A stretch of DNA of 64,000 bases from contig JACKAK010000001.1 of assembly GCA_020635115.1 (NCBI GenBank), forward strand, positions 419,260 to 483,259. Direction: 5' to 3'. Under the pieces are notes generated by a model. It did no database searches. It was not told the origin of the DNA and worked only from the letters and a program-made list of their open reading frames with translations. Each line of letters opens with the position of its first letter. The first letter of the stretch is position 1. Below, piece after piece: positions 56,593-64,000 of the stretch. The DNA comes from Halobacteriovoraceae bacterium. GTDB taxonomy: Bacteria; Bdellovibrionota; Bacteriovoracia; Bacteriovoracales; Bacteriovoracaceae. A program made the position numbers and the translations under genes.

Positions 56593-57429
56593 TTATCTGC
56601 CTCCTCGTTTTTGTTGATCATATCTTTCTTGAAAATAAACTTTGGCCTCAGTTGAATCCTCTATGTCATCTCCTAAAAGGACATCAAAGAGGTTAGTTGA
56701 TTTCAACGAGATAGAACTATTATCATTATTATTTCTAAGAGCGAGATATGGCCTTCCACGCAAATGAGATAAAACAAAAGATAATCTTTGAGCTTCAATT
56801 GGAGTAAGTTCTAAGGTAACAGTGTTGAAATCCGTATACGTTGTTAAATTCATTTTTTTTACTTCGCTGTTATCTCCTATTCTTCCGGCCATGGGTATCG
56901 TATTCGTAATGAGTTTACCAACAGAAAGAACATATACATTTTGAAACAACGTTTTTGCTTTGTTCCTGTCAAGTCTTCCTCCTGCATAATCAACTCCAAT
57001 AATAACATCTACCCTATCACCTGGTTTTATAAGTTTTCCCACGGCCTGATCTTCTGAAACCCTTATGGCCATTGCTCTTTTTCCGACACTTATTTGTCTA
57101 GACAAACCCGTTTTTGCTCCTGGATAAGTTACTCTCGGGGCCGTAATTTGTTCATTTTTTAGTATAGGAGCAAGTGCAATTGTGTTTTGCAAATCTTCAA
57201 TTGTTTTGTATGCCTTTGGCGCTTCAAATGCTTTTGGAACTTCCTTTAATGTTAATTTAGTGTGATCAAGTAATGTGAGTTCTGGTATATCCACACTTGC
57301 AACGACAACTGTTGTCTTATTTTCATATTGAGCAATATACTTACTCTCAACTCCTTGGATATAGGAATAGACCATAGACATGGCAATTAAGGCAATAACT
57401 AAGGCCAGTGTAAACGCTCTGGTATTCAT
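56593..57429 (-). CDS. Tad pilus assembly protein CpaB/RcpC
   Basis: The protein has about 278 residues: one membrane helix near the N-terminus (FTLALVIALIAMSMVYS), an SAF domain (TVVVASVDIPELTLLDHTKL, with PILKNEQIT) and RcpC/CpaB domain (AMAIRVSEDQAVGKLIKPGD, RVDVIIGVDY). CpaB is a periplasmic partner of the secretin. I use ATG 57429 (MNTRAFTLALV) because the ribosome-site-like AAGAGG lies just before; the upstream GTG start is possible. Confidence 0.9.
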   Translation of the reverse strand: MNTRAFTLALVIALIAMSMVYSYIQGVESKYIAQYENKTTVVVASVDIPELTLLDHTKLTLKEVPKAFEAPKAYKTIEDLQNTIALAPILKNEQITAPRVTYPGAKTGLSRQISVGKRAMAIRVSEDQAVGKLIKPGDRVDVIIGVDYAGGRLDRNKAKTLFQNVYVLSVGKLITNTIPMAGRIGDNSEVKKMNLTTYTDFNTVTLELTPIEAQRLSFVLSHLRGRPYLALRNNNDNSSISLKSTNLFDVLLGDDIEDSTEAKVYFQERYDQQKRGGR

Positions 57430-57534
57430 ATTCCTCTTCTCCTCCACTATTACACTGTTTTATTGTACTAGAATAAGGAGTTTGCTTCGTGCGGTTAATT
57501 TTTCCTATGGCCAACTAATTGATTTTAAATGAAT

Positions 57535-58014
57535 TTATTTGTTTATACACCAACCTGAATTTCCACCACGCATCTCACGAAAGACTTCATTACCCACTTT
57601 GAGATAATTAGCACTACACATTCCAAAGCTTGTGAATACCTTAACAAAGGCACTATAGTTTTTGTCTGATCTTTTTTTATCGCAGTCCTCATTTCCTTCA
57701 GTAAGGCCACTGATAAGAGGAAAACAAGGAGCATAAGGAGACTCATCAATTATTTTATCGGCCCAAGTTACTGCAAATAGACCAGTTTTTTCATAATCCA
57801 CAAGATTGACAACATTTGCAACAGGAGGAAGAAATGAATTATTGAATACCCATTGGTTAAAAAAGGAATTCCTGACACTTTTTTGCTGGTTTATTGAAGC
57901 ATTTATTGCACTTCCAAAGATAATGATCACGGAATAGAGAAAAACAAAAATGGGAACCACAACAATGAGTTCAAATACGGCCTGACCTTTATTTTCTCTT
58001 AGAATTTTAAGCAT
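57535..58014 (-). CDS. TadE-like pilus protein
   Basis: The protein has about 159 residues with a pilin-like N-terminus: KGQAVFELIVVVPIFVFLYS, a TadE-type signature, then a mostly polar region with Cys pairs (PCFPL, EDC, FGMC, GWC). It is a candidate minor pilin or adaptor. The start is uncertain: ATG 58014 has GGA at seven bases; ATG 58026 would overlap the preceding gene by 11 bp. Confidence 0.75.
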   Translation of the reverse strand: MLKILRENKGQAVFELIVVVPIFVFLYSVIIIFGSAINASINQQKSVRNSFFNQWVFNNSFLPPVANVVNLVDYEKTGLFAVTWADKIIDESPYAPCFPLISGLTEGNEDCDKKRSDKNYSAFVKVFTSFGMCSANYLKVGNEVFREMRGGNSGWCINK

Positions 58015-58015
58015 C

Positions 58016-58528
58016 TTAACATCCATTATCAAAAAAGGTTACCACTAATTCGCTGCCACATGTTGAAGAGGATTGAATGGCCTGACAAACTCTCTCTAAG
58101 CATGTCTGTTTTGTAGGTTCTCTTCCTAAATAAGACTCACTGGTTAAATTTAGGTCGTCAGTTCCTCCAAAAAAAGAAAACATTGAAAATCTTTGTTTAA
58201 ATTTTAAAGATATCCCGTAAAGTCTTGAAGGATCTCCAGGCATTTGTGCTTGAAAACGATTAGATCCATTTTTTATAAAATTCTCAGACAATCCACTTTG
58301 TTCAAATACAATTCTTGCTTGATTTTTGGCCTCTCCATCAGTTCCTGAATCACTAGAGCTGTTTCTTTCGTATACTAAAAATGTTCTTGATGCCCTAAAG
58401 ACTGACCAATGTACGACAAATCCATGCACATAATTATAGGATAAGCTCATGAAAAGAAAGATCATTGAGAACATCAATCCTAATGAAATTATAAACTCTA
58501 TTGTCGACTGGCCTAGGTTATTCGCCAT
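58016..58528 (-). CDS. TadE-like pilus protein
   Basis: The protein has about 170 residues. ATG 58528 opens MANNLGQSTIEFIISLGLMF, a pilin-like Glu5-type hydrophobic N-terminus, followed by a polar domain with four Cys near the C-terminus (QTCLERVCQ, STCGSE). It overlaps the preceding gene by 11 bp. A further upstream start (58588) would overlap more and lacks the pilin motif. It is probably processed by the prepilin peptidase encoded upstream. Confidence 0.78.
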   Translation of the reverse strand: MANNLGQSTIEFIISLGLMFSMIFLFMSLSYNYVHGFVVHWSVFRASRTFLVYERNSSSDSGTDGEAKNQARIVFEQSGLSENFIKNGSNRFQAQMPGDPSRLYGISLKFKQRFSMFSFFGGTDDLNLTSESYLGREPTKQTCLERVCQAIQSSSTCGSELVVTFFDNGC

Positions 58529-58775
58529 ATCCTTTTTTCGAAACAACATGCCTCCCTGGATCATATAAAGGATGTATTCCTTGTTCATTTTTTTTCACGT
58601 AATTTCCATATTGATAAGTGTAAGTCATGATGGATCTCAACGTAGCAAAATAATCGCTATTTCCACCTAAAAATCTTGAAAAAAGTGGACTTCTTAACAC
58701 GGCAAGCATCAGCAACATTGAAACTGCTAACAGTAAAATATACTCGACGGTTGATTGACCTCTAATATTTTTCAA
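58518..58775 (-). CDS. small pilin-like protein (TadE-type N-terminus)
   Basis: The protein has 85 residues: MKNIRGQSTVEYILLLAVSM is a type IVb pilin-like cleavage region (Gly-Gln-Ser-Thr-Val-Glu-Tyr), then a short hydrophobic helix and a polar tail. It is larger than Flp pilin and may be a minor pilin. It overlaps its neighbours by 4 bp upstream and 11 bp downstream. Confidence 0.8.
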   Translation of the reverse strand: MKNIRGQSTVEYILLLAVSMLLMLAVLRSPLFSRFLGGNSDYFATLRSIMTYTYQYGNYVKKNEQGIHPLYDPGRHVVSKKGYGE

Positions 58776-59284
58776 AAAACAATCCTTGTTTTATTCGCTA
58801 AACCAAAAACTATCCATGCAATAAAGACAACAGGGGCAAAAGAAAATTTGCTCCCTAAAAAATCTCTCATATGAGTAAAGTTTCTGGTTACCAAAATTTC
58901 AAAGAGTGATTTATAGTTTTTAACTATGTTAATAAAAAGAACACTTCCACCTATAATCACAGTTCCAAATAATAGTGTAATAAAATAACTCTCTTGCAAG
59001 TCGATAGGTATAAGTGGAAATAATGTCATTAGAAGTTTTGTATCTCCAGCACTCATTATCTTAAGTTTGAAAAAAACCAGACCGACGCCAAATATTGTTG
59101 CGCTAAAAAAAAATGTATTTAACTGAAAAAAATAATACTCGGGCCAGCTTAAGAAGAACACTATGCCAAAAAAAATGTTCACAAAAACCCATATATTTTT
59201 GATGGTTTTATATCTAAAATCTAAATAGGCGATTATCAAAAGTTCAATACATAAAATAACAAACACTGTTCCAGGGATGGCCAT
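58772..59284 (-). CDS. prepilin peptidase (CpaA/TadV, A24 family)
   Basis: The protein has about 170 residues with six membrane segments. The catalytic aspartates lie in AYLDFRYKTIKN and MSAGDTKLLMTL (a GxGD-like motif, here SAGD). It cleaves and prepares Flp pilin for assembly. The ATG at 59284 overlaps the preceding stop (TGATG), preferred over the in-frame TTG just upstream. Like other CpaA enzymes it lacks the N-terminal methyltransferase domain of PilD. Confidence 0.88.
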   Translation of the reverse strand: MAIPGTVFVILCIELLIIAYLDFRYKTIKNIWVFVNIFFGIVFFLSWPEYYFFQLNTFFFSATIFGVGLVFFKLKIMSAGDTKLLMTLFPLIPIDLQESYFITLLFGTVIIGGSVLFINIVKNYKSLFEILVTRNFTHMRDFLGSKFSFAPVVFIAWIVFGLANKTRIVF

Positions 59285-59511
59285 CAATTATCTCCCTCGT
59301 TTGTGATTTGATTAATATAAGTATTCTCAAGACAATTTTTTGCACAATTTCCGGTGGAGAGCTTTTGACTAAGTCTCATGGCCAGTTGAGTAAACACAGT
59401 AGAAAAAGTTGACTGAAGGGCCCGGAAAAAACCAAATGATATTCCTGCGACTAAAACAAAAATAAGTAAATATTCAACGACGGCCTGTCCTTGGTGACGT
59501 TTTTTCTTCAT
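59284..59511 (-). CDS. second Flp-type pilin-like protein
   Basis: The protein has 75 residues with a basic leader (MKKKRHQGQAVVEYLLIFVL), the cleavage site after Gly with Glu5 and a Tyr, then a polar C-terminus with two Cys (GNCAKNCLEN). Two Cys distinguish it from the main Flp pilin at 59630-59839. It may be a minor pilin. Confidence 0.85.
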   Translation of the reverse strand: MKKKRHQGQAVVEYLLIFVLVAGISFGFFRALQSTFSTVFTQLAMRLSQKLSTGNCAKNCLENTYINQITNEGDN

Positions 59512-59629
59512 GATTTATTATATACAAGAGGTGATCCATTTTACAATGTACAGAAGTTGGTTAAGTATTTTTTTGCATCTTAAACTCTAGATATTTAAAA
59601 ATGTCTTTTTTAGCGACTTAACAAATCTA

Positions 59630-59839
59630 TTAATTAGGGCCTGAACTCGAAGCATTTTGGATATCATTAGCAATATTTCCCATACCACTAAAAATTTGAT
59701 TGGTAATTTTATCTATTTGCGTAGTAGCTGTATTTCTAAACTTGAAGACAATTAAGGCAACAACGGCCACTAACAGAATGTATTCAGTAGAAGTCTGACC
59801 ATTTTCATCCTTCCAGAATGAGATAAGTAACTGTTTCAT
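59630..59839 (-). CDS. flp: Flp type IVb pilin
   Basis: The protein has 69 residues with leader MKQLLISFWKDENGQTSTEY, prepilin cleavage at Gly-Gln and Glu5, then the hydrophobic spine ILLVAVVALIVFKF, all typical of Flp pilins. AGGAGG stands close before the ATG, and a promoter lies at 59936-59964. As the major pilin it is first in the operon. Confidence 0.93.
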   Translation of the reverse strand: MKQLLISFWKDENGQTSTEYILLVAVVALIVFKFRNTATTQIDKITNQIFSGMGNIANDIQNASSSGPN

Positions 59840-59935
59840 CTCACCAACCTCCTAAAATTGGAACATGAGCCTATATCGGAGGGTTTGATTCATTTCTTTA
59901 ATAACCTACGTCCCAATTTCCCTCTAGGCACTCCT

Positions 59936-59964
59936 ATTTTACGCCAAGCACAAGTTATCACCAA
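59936..59964 (-). promoter_or_regulatory. putative promoter of the Tad operon
   Basis: On the minus strand TTGGTG (59964-59959), 17 nt, then TAAAAT (59941-59936). It is about 100 bp upstream of the flp start, with a strong AGGAGG ribosome site in between. The -35 is only half-conserved. Confidence 0.45.
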
Positions 59965-60056
59965 GAGAATAATGCCCATTTTTTTCTTTTTTTAAGTTAA
60001 CCTATTGTAATTACACAATATGTTAATATTTCAGGGCCATTTTGATAAATTTCGGC

Positions 60057-60062
60057 CATAAT
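60057..60062 (+). promoter_or_regulatory. -10 element of the structured RNA gene
   Basis: CATAAT (5 of 6 to TATAAT) ends 7 nt before the GGG that opens the terminal helix of the RNA at 60069. No good -35 is seen at the proper distance. Confidence 0.5.
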
Positions 60063-60068
60063 AGAGTT

Positions 60069-60240
60069 GGGTCTTGTGGTTGGCATAGCGAGTTTCGCCC
60101 TACAAGCATTGTATCGGGAGCAGTCCCTGGTCATGGTGAGCGAGCTTACCCCTAACGGTGTAGTAAGAGGCCTAAAGTGATTATTAACTGTGCCCACCTG
60201 TCAAAAGACGGGCGGAGTCCTCAAAACTGCAAGACCCTTC
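60069..60240 (+). ncRNA. structured RNA with closed terminal helix, possibly 6S RNA
   Basis: GGGTCTTG (60069-60076) pairs with CAAGACCC (60230-60237), and adjacent GGTT/AACT extends the helix. A second helix GTTTCGCCC / GGGCGGAGT lies inside, then hairpins TACAA-GCA-TTGTA, GGGA-GCAG-TCCC and GGTGAG-CGAG-CTTACC. The G+C content is well above the surroundings. Length about 170 nt, long closing stem and large central loops fit 6S RNA in outline, and blocks CAGTCCC, GGTGAGC and GAGGCCTAAAGTG recall E. coli 6S. The spacing differs, so the family is not certain. It could also be a leader of the next gene. Confidence 0.6.
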
Positions 60241-60275
60241 TTGACTTGCCTTTCTTAATCGCAGACAATTTCCTA

Positions 60276-60815
60276 ATGGAGAATTTAAATCAAACAGATA
60301 GTTTCATTAATACAACTTGGATTGAAAATCTTGCTCTAGAAGAACTCGGCATGGAAGAATCAGGTGTTATTCATTTTAGTGATCATCTGGGACCAGATCT
60401 TTTACTAGAGGAATCTTCAATTCAATTTATGGATCTTATACGAGAAAGACTTGAACTTTATGTCGCTAAATTTAATGAGTATAGAGGAAACATAGGTCAT
60501 AGTGGGCAGATTAAAATCTTCAAAATTTCAAATACAGTAAACGACTTCATGCTTTTTAGAAATTCATTACGTCTTATTTTTGCTAGAAAGGCCAATGATT
60601 TGATTACGATTGGTTTTATGTCTGGAAGAGATGGGGTGTATTCGGCCAGATTAAGTGGAGATACTCCTTCCGATTATCATCAATCTCTGCATGAATTGCG
60701 CGCAACAGTTGGACCTTTTAATGATATTAAGTGGACCTTTCAAGGTGAAAATATCAATTTAGATTCTATGGCCAAGCATTATTTAAGTGAATTCATCCGG
60801 AACTCCTCTAGATAA
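60276..60815 (+). CDS. conserved-looking cytoplasmic protein, unknown function
   Basis: The protein has about 180 residues from MENLNQTDSFINTTWIEN, without signal or membrane segment. A central alpha/beta part includes QIKIFKISNTVNDFMLFRNS and KANDLITIGFMSGRDG. It has no motif that I can place. The start is chosen at 60276 because the frame upstream runs into the structured RNA. It lies 36 bp after that RNA and overlaps the convergent reductase gene by 8 bp. Confidence 0.7.
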   Translation: MENLNQTDSFINTTWIENLALEELGMEESGVIHFSDHLGPDLLLEESSIQFMDLIRERLELYVAKFNEYRGNIGHSGQIKIFKISNTVNDFMLFRNSLRLIFARKANDLITIGFMSGRDGVYSARLSGDTPSDYHQSLHELRATVGPFNDIKWTFQGENINLDSMAKHYLSEFIRNSSR

Positions 60816-61821
60816 ATTTAAGTTCTGAACTTGTTTCACCTTTTTTGGGGTCTAGTCCCTTTCCATGAAACCTACGAAAAGTAAAATTGAGAGATTCTTC
60901 GATTGAAGGCATTTTTACATGGAGACCACCTTCAATATTTTGCGTCCCGAGTTGGTAATAAGAAGGCCCTGAGGTTAAAGTAATTCCTGTACTATCTAGA
61001 ATTGGATAAGTCCATCGTCCTTTTGAAATTTTTTCTCCACTATCTTTAAAGATTTCAGTATATTTTTTTGCAAAATGATAATGAGTCATTACATCTGTTG
61101 AAGTCACTTGCAGGAGTCTATTTGAAACATTTCTCTCAATACATAACCTAAGAACCATTGAAAGATAATTAACATCTAAAAAACCTGTATGAAGGAAATC
61201 ATCTGCTTGGACTGTTTCTCCTTCAAAGAGTTGACGTTGAATACATTCAAACCAGTTTTCTTGGTTTTGAACATAGCTTCTTCCATAGAGGTTGCAACAT
61301 CTGAGGATCAGATAATTGAGTGAAGATTTTTGTATATAAAATTCAGCGGATGATTTTGTTTTTCCAAAAATTGTATTTGGATCGGGAATATCCATCTCTT
61401 TATAGATTTTGTTTTCTCCACCAAAAACATAGGCCGTTGATAAAAAGCAAACTCTAGATTTATAGCGCTGACAATATTCATTAACATTGAACAGTCCTAT
61501 TGTGTTTAGAGCATCTGCAAGTTCTGGGGCCTTTGAACAATCAACGGTAGAACTTAGACCTGCACAATAAATGGCAATATCAGGTTTGGTTTCATAAAGA
61601 GCAAGTTGTACTGCATCTTTATTCAAAACATCACAAGGAAAGGTAAAAACTCCAGGGATTTCTACATGATTGGTGTGATAAGTTCCGGCAACTTTATAAT
61701 CATATTTCAGAAACTGGGCAATATTTGATCCCACAAAAGATGAAATACCAAAAATAAGAACTGTTTTTTGGTTCGCAAAAGGTTTTTGAAAATTTCCGTC
61801 GATGACATTGTTCTCTTTCAC
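60808..61821 (-). CDS. RmlD-like NAD-dependent sugar reductase/epimerase
   Basis: The 337-residue SDR-extended enzyme has the cofactor loop VLIFGISSFVGSNIAQFL (a GxxGxxG variant with Ser), the motif CAGLSSTVDCS, FLSTAYVFGG and an active site Tyr/Lys-like FGKTKSSAEFYIQKS (Lys present; the YxxxK Tyr seems changed to Phe). RmlD-type enzymes reduce dTDP-4-keto sugars for surface polysaccharides. The start is GTG. The Phe in place of catalytic Tyr could mean altered activity. Confidence 0.8.
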   Translation of the reverse strand: MKENNVIDGNFQKPFANQKTVLIFGISSFVGSNIAQFLKYDYKVAGTYHTNHVEIPGVFTFPCDVLNKDAVQLALYETKPDIAIYCAGLSSTVDCSKAPELADALNTIGLFNVNEYCQRYKSRVCFLSTAYVFGGENKIYKEMDIPDPNTIFGKTKSSAEFYIQKSSLNYLILRCCNLYGRSYVQNQENWFECIQRQLFEGETVQADDFLHTGFLDVNYLSMVLRLCIERNVSNRLLQVTSTDVMTHYHFAKKYTEIFKDSGEKISKGRWTYPILDSTGITLTSGPSYYQLGTQNIEGGLHVKMPSIEESLNFTFRRFHGKGLDPKKGETSSELKFI

Positions 61822-62046
61822 TAATTGATTGTACCTTGAATAATATTAAAATTCTTATATTGGTAAGTATTACCCATAGAGAATATCATCAGATTTGTTT
61901 GGAATTCATTCTTTAAATGAAAAATAGTGCACTTCTTAAGGCCAAAATAAATAAAAAATTACATTTTTTCCAAACACCATCTGAAAAAAAGAGTATTCCT
62001 GCTTAATAATTAGACAAATTTATAAAAGGATATGTAAATATGAACG

Positions 62047-62118
62047 ATGGTGAGCAATTGGAGTGGATTTCACGATAATATGGTTGTATTCGATAATATG
62101 GATTTGGCAGAGGGATAA
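62047..62118 (+). CDS. possible 23-codon ORF upstream of the radical-SAM-like gene
   Basis: It runs from ATG to TAA and encodes MVSNWSGFHDNMVVFDNMDL plus three residues; its stop lies 3 bp before the TTG of the next gene. It contains the 11-bp direct repeat as two DNM codon triplets. A ribosome site is lacking (AAAGGA is 17 bp away). A different 12-codon ORF at 62040-62078 overlaps in another frame and has AAAGGA nine bases upstream. Either, both or none could be real. Confidence 0.2.
   Translation: MVSNWSGFHDNMVVFDNMDLAEG
62073..62101 (+). repeat. 11-bp direct repeat before the radical-SAM-like gene
   Basis: CGATAATATGG occurs at 62073-62083 and 62091-62101, start-to-start 18 bp. It lies 21 bp before the TTG start and could be a protein-binding site, a leader-peptide repeat or chance. 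Confidence 0.5.
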
Positions 62119-62121
62119 AAG

Positions 62122-63912
62122 TTGATTAAAAAGGCCGTGTATTATTTTATTAAAGGTTTAATGATTCTTCTAATGAATGGGAAGGTCTTGTCTAATGACG
62201 CATGCGTTCCTAGACATTTGCTTGGAATAAAAGAATTTTCTTCAGACATTATCGCATCAGACAACAACGTAAGACTTTTTGGACTTGAACAGGCCAATAT
62301 TGATAAACTTTATCGAGTACTTATGTCTTTTGACCATTCTTCGAAAACATTATTAGATGAATTAACAAAAGTGTTTGAGAAATACAAAAAAGGTGACCGT
62401 AATACTGAAGACCATTTCATTGTTTTGTTTGATCAATATCCTGAAGTTCTTCAAGTTATCAAAAAAAATAATCTACATCTTTATGAAGTTATCTCAGGGG
62501 AACTTTATTATGACTTATCAAAGCATGATTTATTTCTAGGGTTGTCTCCAGAAGATCTTAAGTTGTATTTTAAAAACTTGGCCGTGTTACAATTAGAAAA
62601 TAAATGTTGTGTTGGATGCCCCTGGTGTGGGCTTTCACTCAACAATCAAGACGGCCCTTATAAACAGCTAGATGTTAAGCTCGTCAGAACAATTTTTAAG
62701 TATTTAAAAGAATCTGGTGGATCTTTAGGGATGATGTATCATGAATCTGATCCTCTAAGCTATAGAATGCCTCTGAGGAATGGTAGCGAAATCTATTACG
62801 ATTATTTTCATCTTCACGACCTCTACTACAAAATGACTGGAAATGGATTACATTTTACGACAGTAGTACCTAAAGGTTCAGAGAATTTACTTTTAAAGGC
62901 ATTAAAAGAGGGGCGTATTAATGAGCTGAATACTACTCATTATCAAATAGGACTCAGTCATATAAATAAGGCAAGACTTGAAAAAAAAATAGATGGCAAA
63001 GAAAACTTACTTGAACAAATTGAACAAATTGAATTTGAAAGAGATTTAAAAAAAAGTGAACGCGAAGACAGTATTATTAAAGAAGTGATTAAACTCCTGA
63101 GGCAAAAATACAGTCACCTTCCTACAAACGTCTTTGATTGGAATATTGATGGTACTGAAATAAAAATTTACCAATATGTCTTTATTTTGCAGAAAGCAAA
63201 AAAAATGTTAACTCAAAAACATCCACTTACTTTAGATGAATTTTCAAATTTATTCCAAAATGGAAATATCTACAGAAACATCAATCACAAGAAGTTGGGA
63301 TTTAATGAAACCTTTGCAGGAGGAATTCCTGCGAGTGAATATGCCGAGTTGCTTACAAAAACAAGACAAGATTTTTATCAAGTAGAAACTTTGCCCCCCA
63401 AATTAAAATTGGAAGACGTTGAGCCTAGAGAAATTGGCAATGGCCTAACCAATACTAAAGCGTCACATTATATAACTTCTCTACAAGAACACGGAATTGC
63501 TTCTTATAATGGGGGGCTTATTACTCCTGATAACGTATACAACTCTGTAAATATTGGTCTACCAAACAAAGATTTTCCCGATGGACTTGTCGTTAGAAAA
63601 GTAATGCCTAAGGATGACAGATCAGAGAACTTTCCTCTAATCGATAAAATAGAAAAAGTGGTGGATTCTGGTATTGTGAAAATTGAGTACAGCAATGGAC
63701 TTAATACGAGCTTTAGACTTTTGAACGATTTAAATGAAAGCTTTGTAGATTATACTATTGTTAGAAAAGATGGAAAAGTTTATGCTATTCAAAATTCAAT
63801 TCTAATGGAAGTTAATCCTCGTTTTTCAATTTTTACTCGATTTGGAAGACTCAATGAAATCACTCAAGAAGGTTGGAATATATTGCAAGAGATCGTTTCT
63901 GATAAAAAATAA
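62122..63912 (+). CDS. radical-SAM-type protein with apparent signal peptide
   Basis: The protein has 596 residues. A CxxxCxxC cluster (C162-C166-C169 in KCCVGCPWCGLSLN) and a downstream MMYHESDPLSY segment (SAM/substrate loop-like) resemble radical SAM enzymes; LNTTHYQIGLSHINKARLEK is a further barrel-type segment. A charged helical insert (EQIEQIEFERDLKKSERED) and a C-terminal region ending in SIFTRFGRLNEI follow. The N-terminus (KKAVYYFIKGLMILLMNGKV) looks like a signal peptide, unexpected for an oxygen-sensitive cytoplasmic family. The TTG start follows GAGGG by seven bases. Function unknown. Confidence 0.65.
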   Translation: MIKKAVYYFIKGLMILLMNGKVLSNDACVPRHLLGIKEFSSDIIASDNNVRLFGLEQANIDKLYRVLMSFDHSSKTLLDELTKVFEKYKKGDRNTEDHFIVLFDQYPEVLQVIKKNNLHLYEVISGELYYDLSKHDLFLGLSPEDLKLYFKNLAVLQLENKCCVGCPWCGLSLNNQDGPYKQLDVKLVRTIFKYLKESGGSLGMMYHESDPLSYRMPLRNGSEIYYDYFHLHDLYYKMTGNGLHFTTVVPKGSENLLLKALKEGRINELNTTHYQIGLSHINKARLEKKIDGKENLLEQIEQIEFERDLKKSEREDSIIKEVIKLLRQKYSHLPTNVFDWNIDGTEIKIYQYVFILQKAKKMLTQKHPLTLDEFSNLFQNGNIYRNINHKKLGFNETFAGGIPASEYAELLTKTRQDFYQVETLPPKLKLEDVEPREIGNGLTNTKASHYITSLQEHGIASYNGGLITPDNVYNSVNIGLPNKDFPDGLVVRKVMPKDDRSENFPLIDKIEKVVDSGIVKIEYSNGLNTSFRLLNDLNESFVDYTIVRKDGKVYAIQNSILMEVNPRFSIFTRFGRLNEITQEGWNILQEIVSDKK

Positions 63913-64000
63913 TATTCATTTTTGAATTGCCCTTAAATCTTATTCAAATTTAATTTTCATAATGCAGTATCTCTATAAAACCTAAGTTCAATTGAGAGTG

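Noticed and set aside
59936..59964. Sigma-54 promoter for the Tad operon
   Set aside because: GG and GC elements are present but not at the required 10-bp spacing.
60069..60240. RNase P RNA, SRP RNA or tmRNA for the structured RNA
   Set aside because: The P4 motif GAGGAAAGTCC, the SRP core GGAAGGAAGCAGC and the tmRNA tag/tRNA-like ends are all absent on both strands.

Overview
The window is AT-rich (about one third G+C by eye), gene-dense chromosomal DNA of a Gram-negative bacterium. The rRNA sequence, a TIGR02147-type protein fragment, abundant small exported proteins, lipoproteins, an orphan FliG-like protein, a Tad pilus locus and a caa3/bc respiratory cluster suggest a member of the Bdellovibrionota, most likely the Bacteriovoracales (Bacteriovorax/Halobacteriovorax-like). 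That assignment is an inference from sequence style; no search was run.

Layout. 1-1000: the end of a TIGR02147/DUF4423-like gene and a small membrane protein. 1061-6440: a complete rRNA operon on the minus strand, read from right to left as promoter, tRNA-Ala(TGC), 16S, 23S, 5S, terminator. The tRNA lies before the 16S gene and the 16S-23S spacer has none. 6531-7505: a cyclophilin lipoprotein and a small exported protein. 7506-8994: a gene-free graveyard holding remnants of an IS200/IS605 tnpB element and possibly an IS1595-type transposase. 8995-16137: cytochrome oxidase genes (subunits I-IV, Sco chaperone, diheme cytochrome c) and a fused CtaA-CtaB heme A/O synthase. 16205-18441: ftsH and a short hibernation factor. 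18514-26027: a quinol:cytochrome c reductase cluster (Rieske, split cytochrome b, a 946-residue octaheme cytochrome c with a coiled coil, a second oxidase subunit III, DUF420 protein, HEAT-repeat protein). Together the two clusters would carry electrons from quinol through multiheme cytochromes to oxygen.

26200-46538 is mixed housekeeping and signalling: a HAD hydrolase, a coiled-coil/FliG-C-like/two-response-regulator cluster, Ppx/GppA, AsmA, PcrA/UvrD, GlmS, FabH, MscS, an orphan Imm11-like protein, GlmU, Lon, an AgmX/PglI-like lipoprotein and another response regulator. 46548-52032 is an accessory-looking stretch of small exported proteins, an aldehyde dehydrogenase, an exported ankyrin protein and an RHS/YD-repeat protein. 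52100-59839 is a Tad (Flp) pilus operon on the minus strand in which the CpaE/TadZ-type ATPase is fused to the CpaF/TadA secretion ATPase.

60069-60240 looks like an independent structured RNA gene with its own -10 box (6S-like in outline). The window ends with an RmlD-like reductase and an unusual radical-SAM-type protein that seems to carry a signal peptide and is preceded by tiny ORFs and an 11-bp direct repeat. The best candidates for undescribed biology are this radical-SAM locus, the structured RNA, the octaheme/coiled-coil cytochrome and the CpaE-CpaF fusion.
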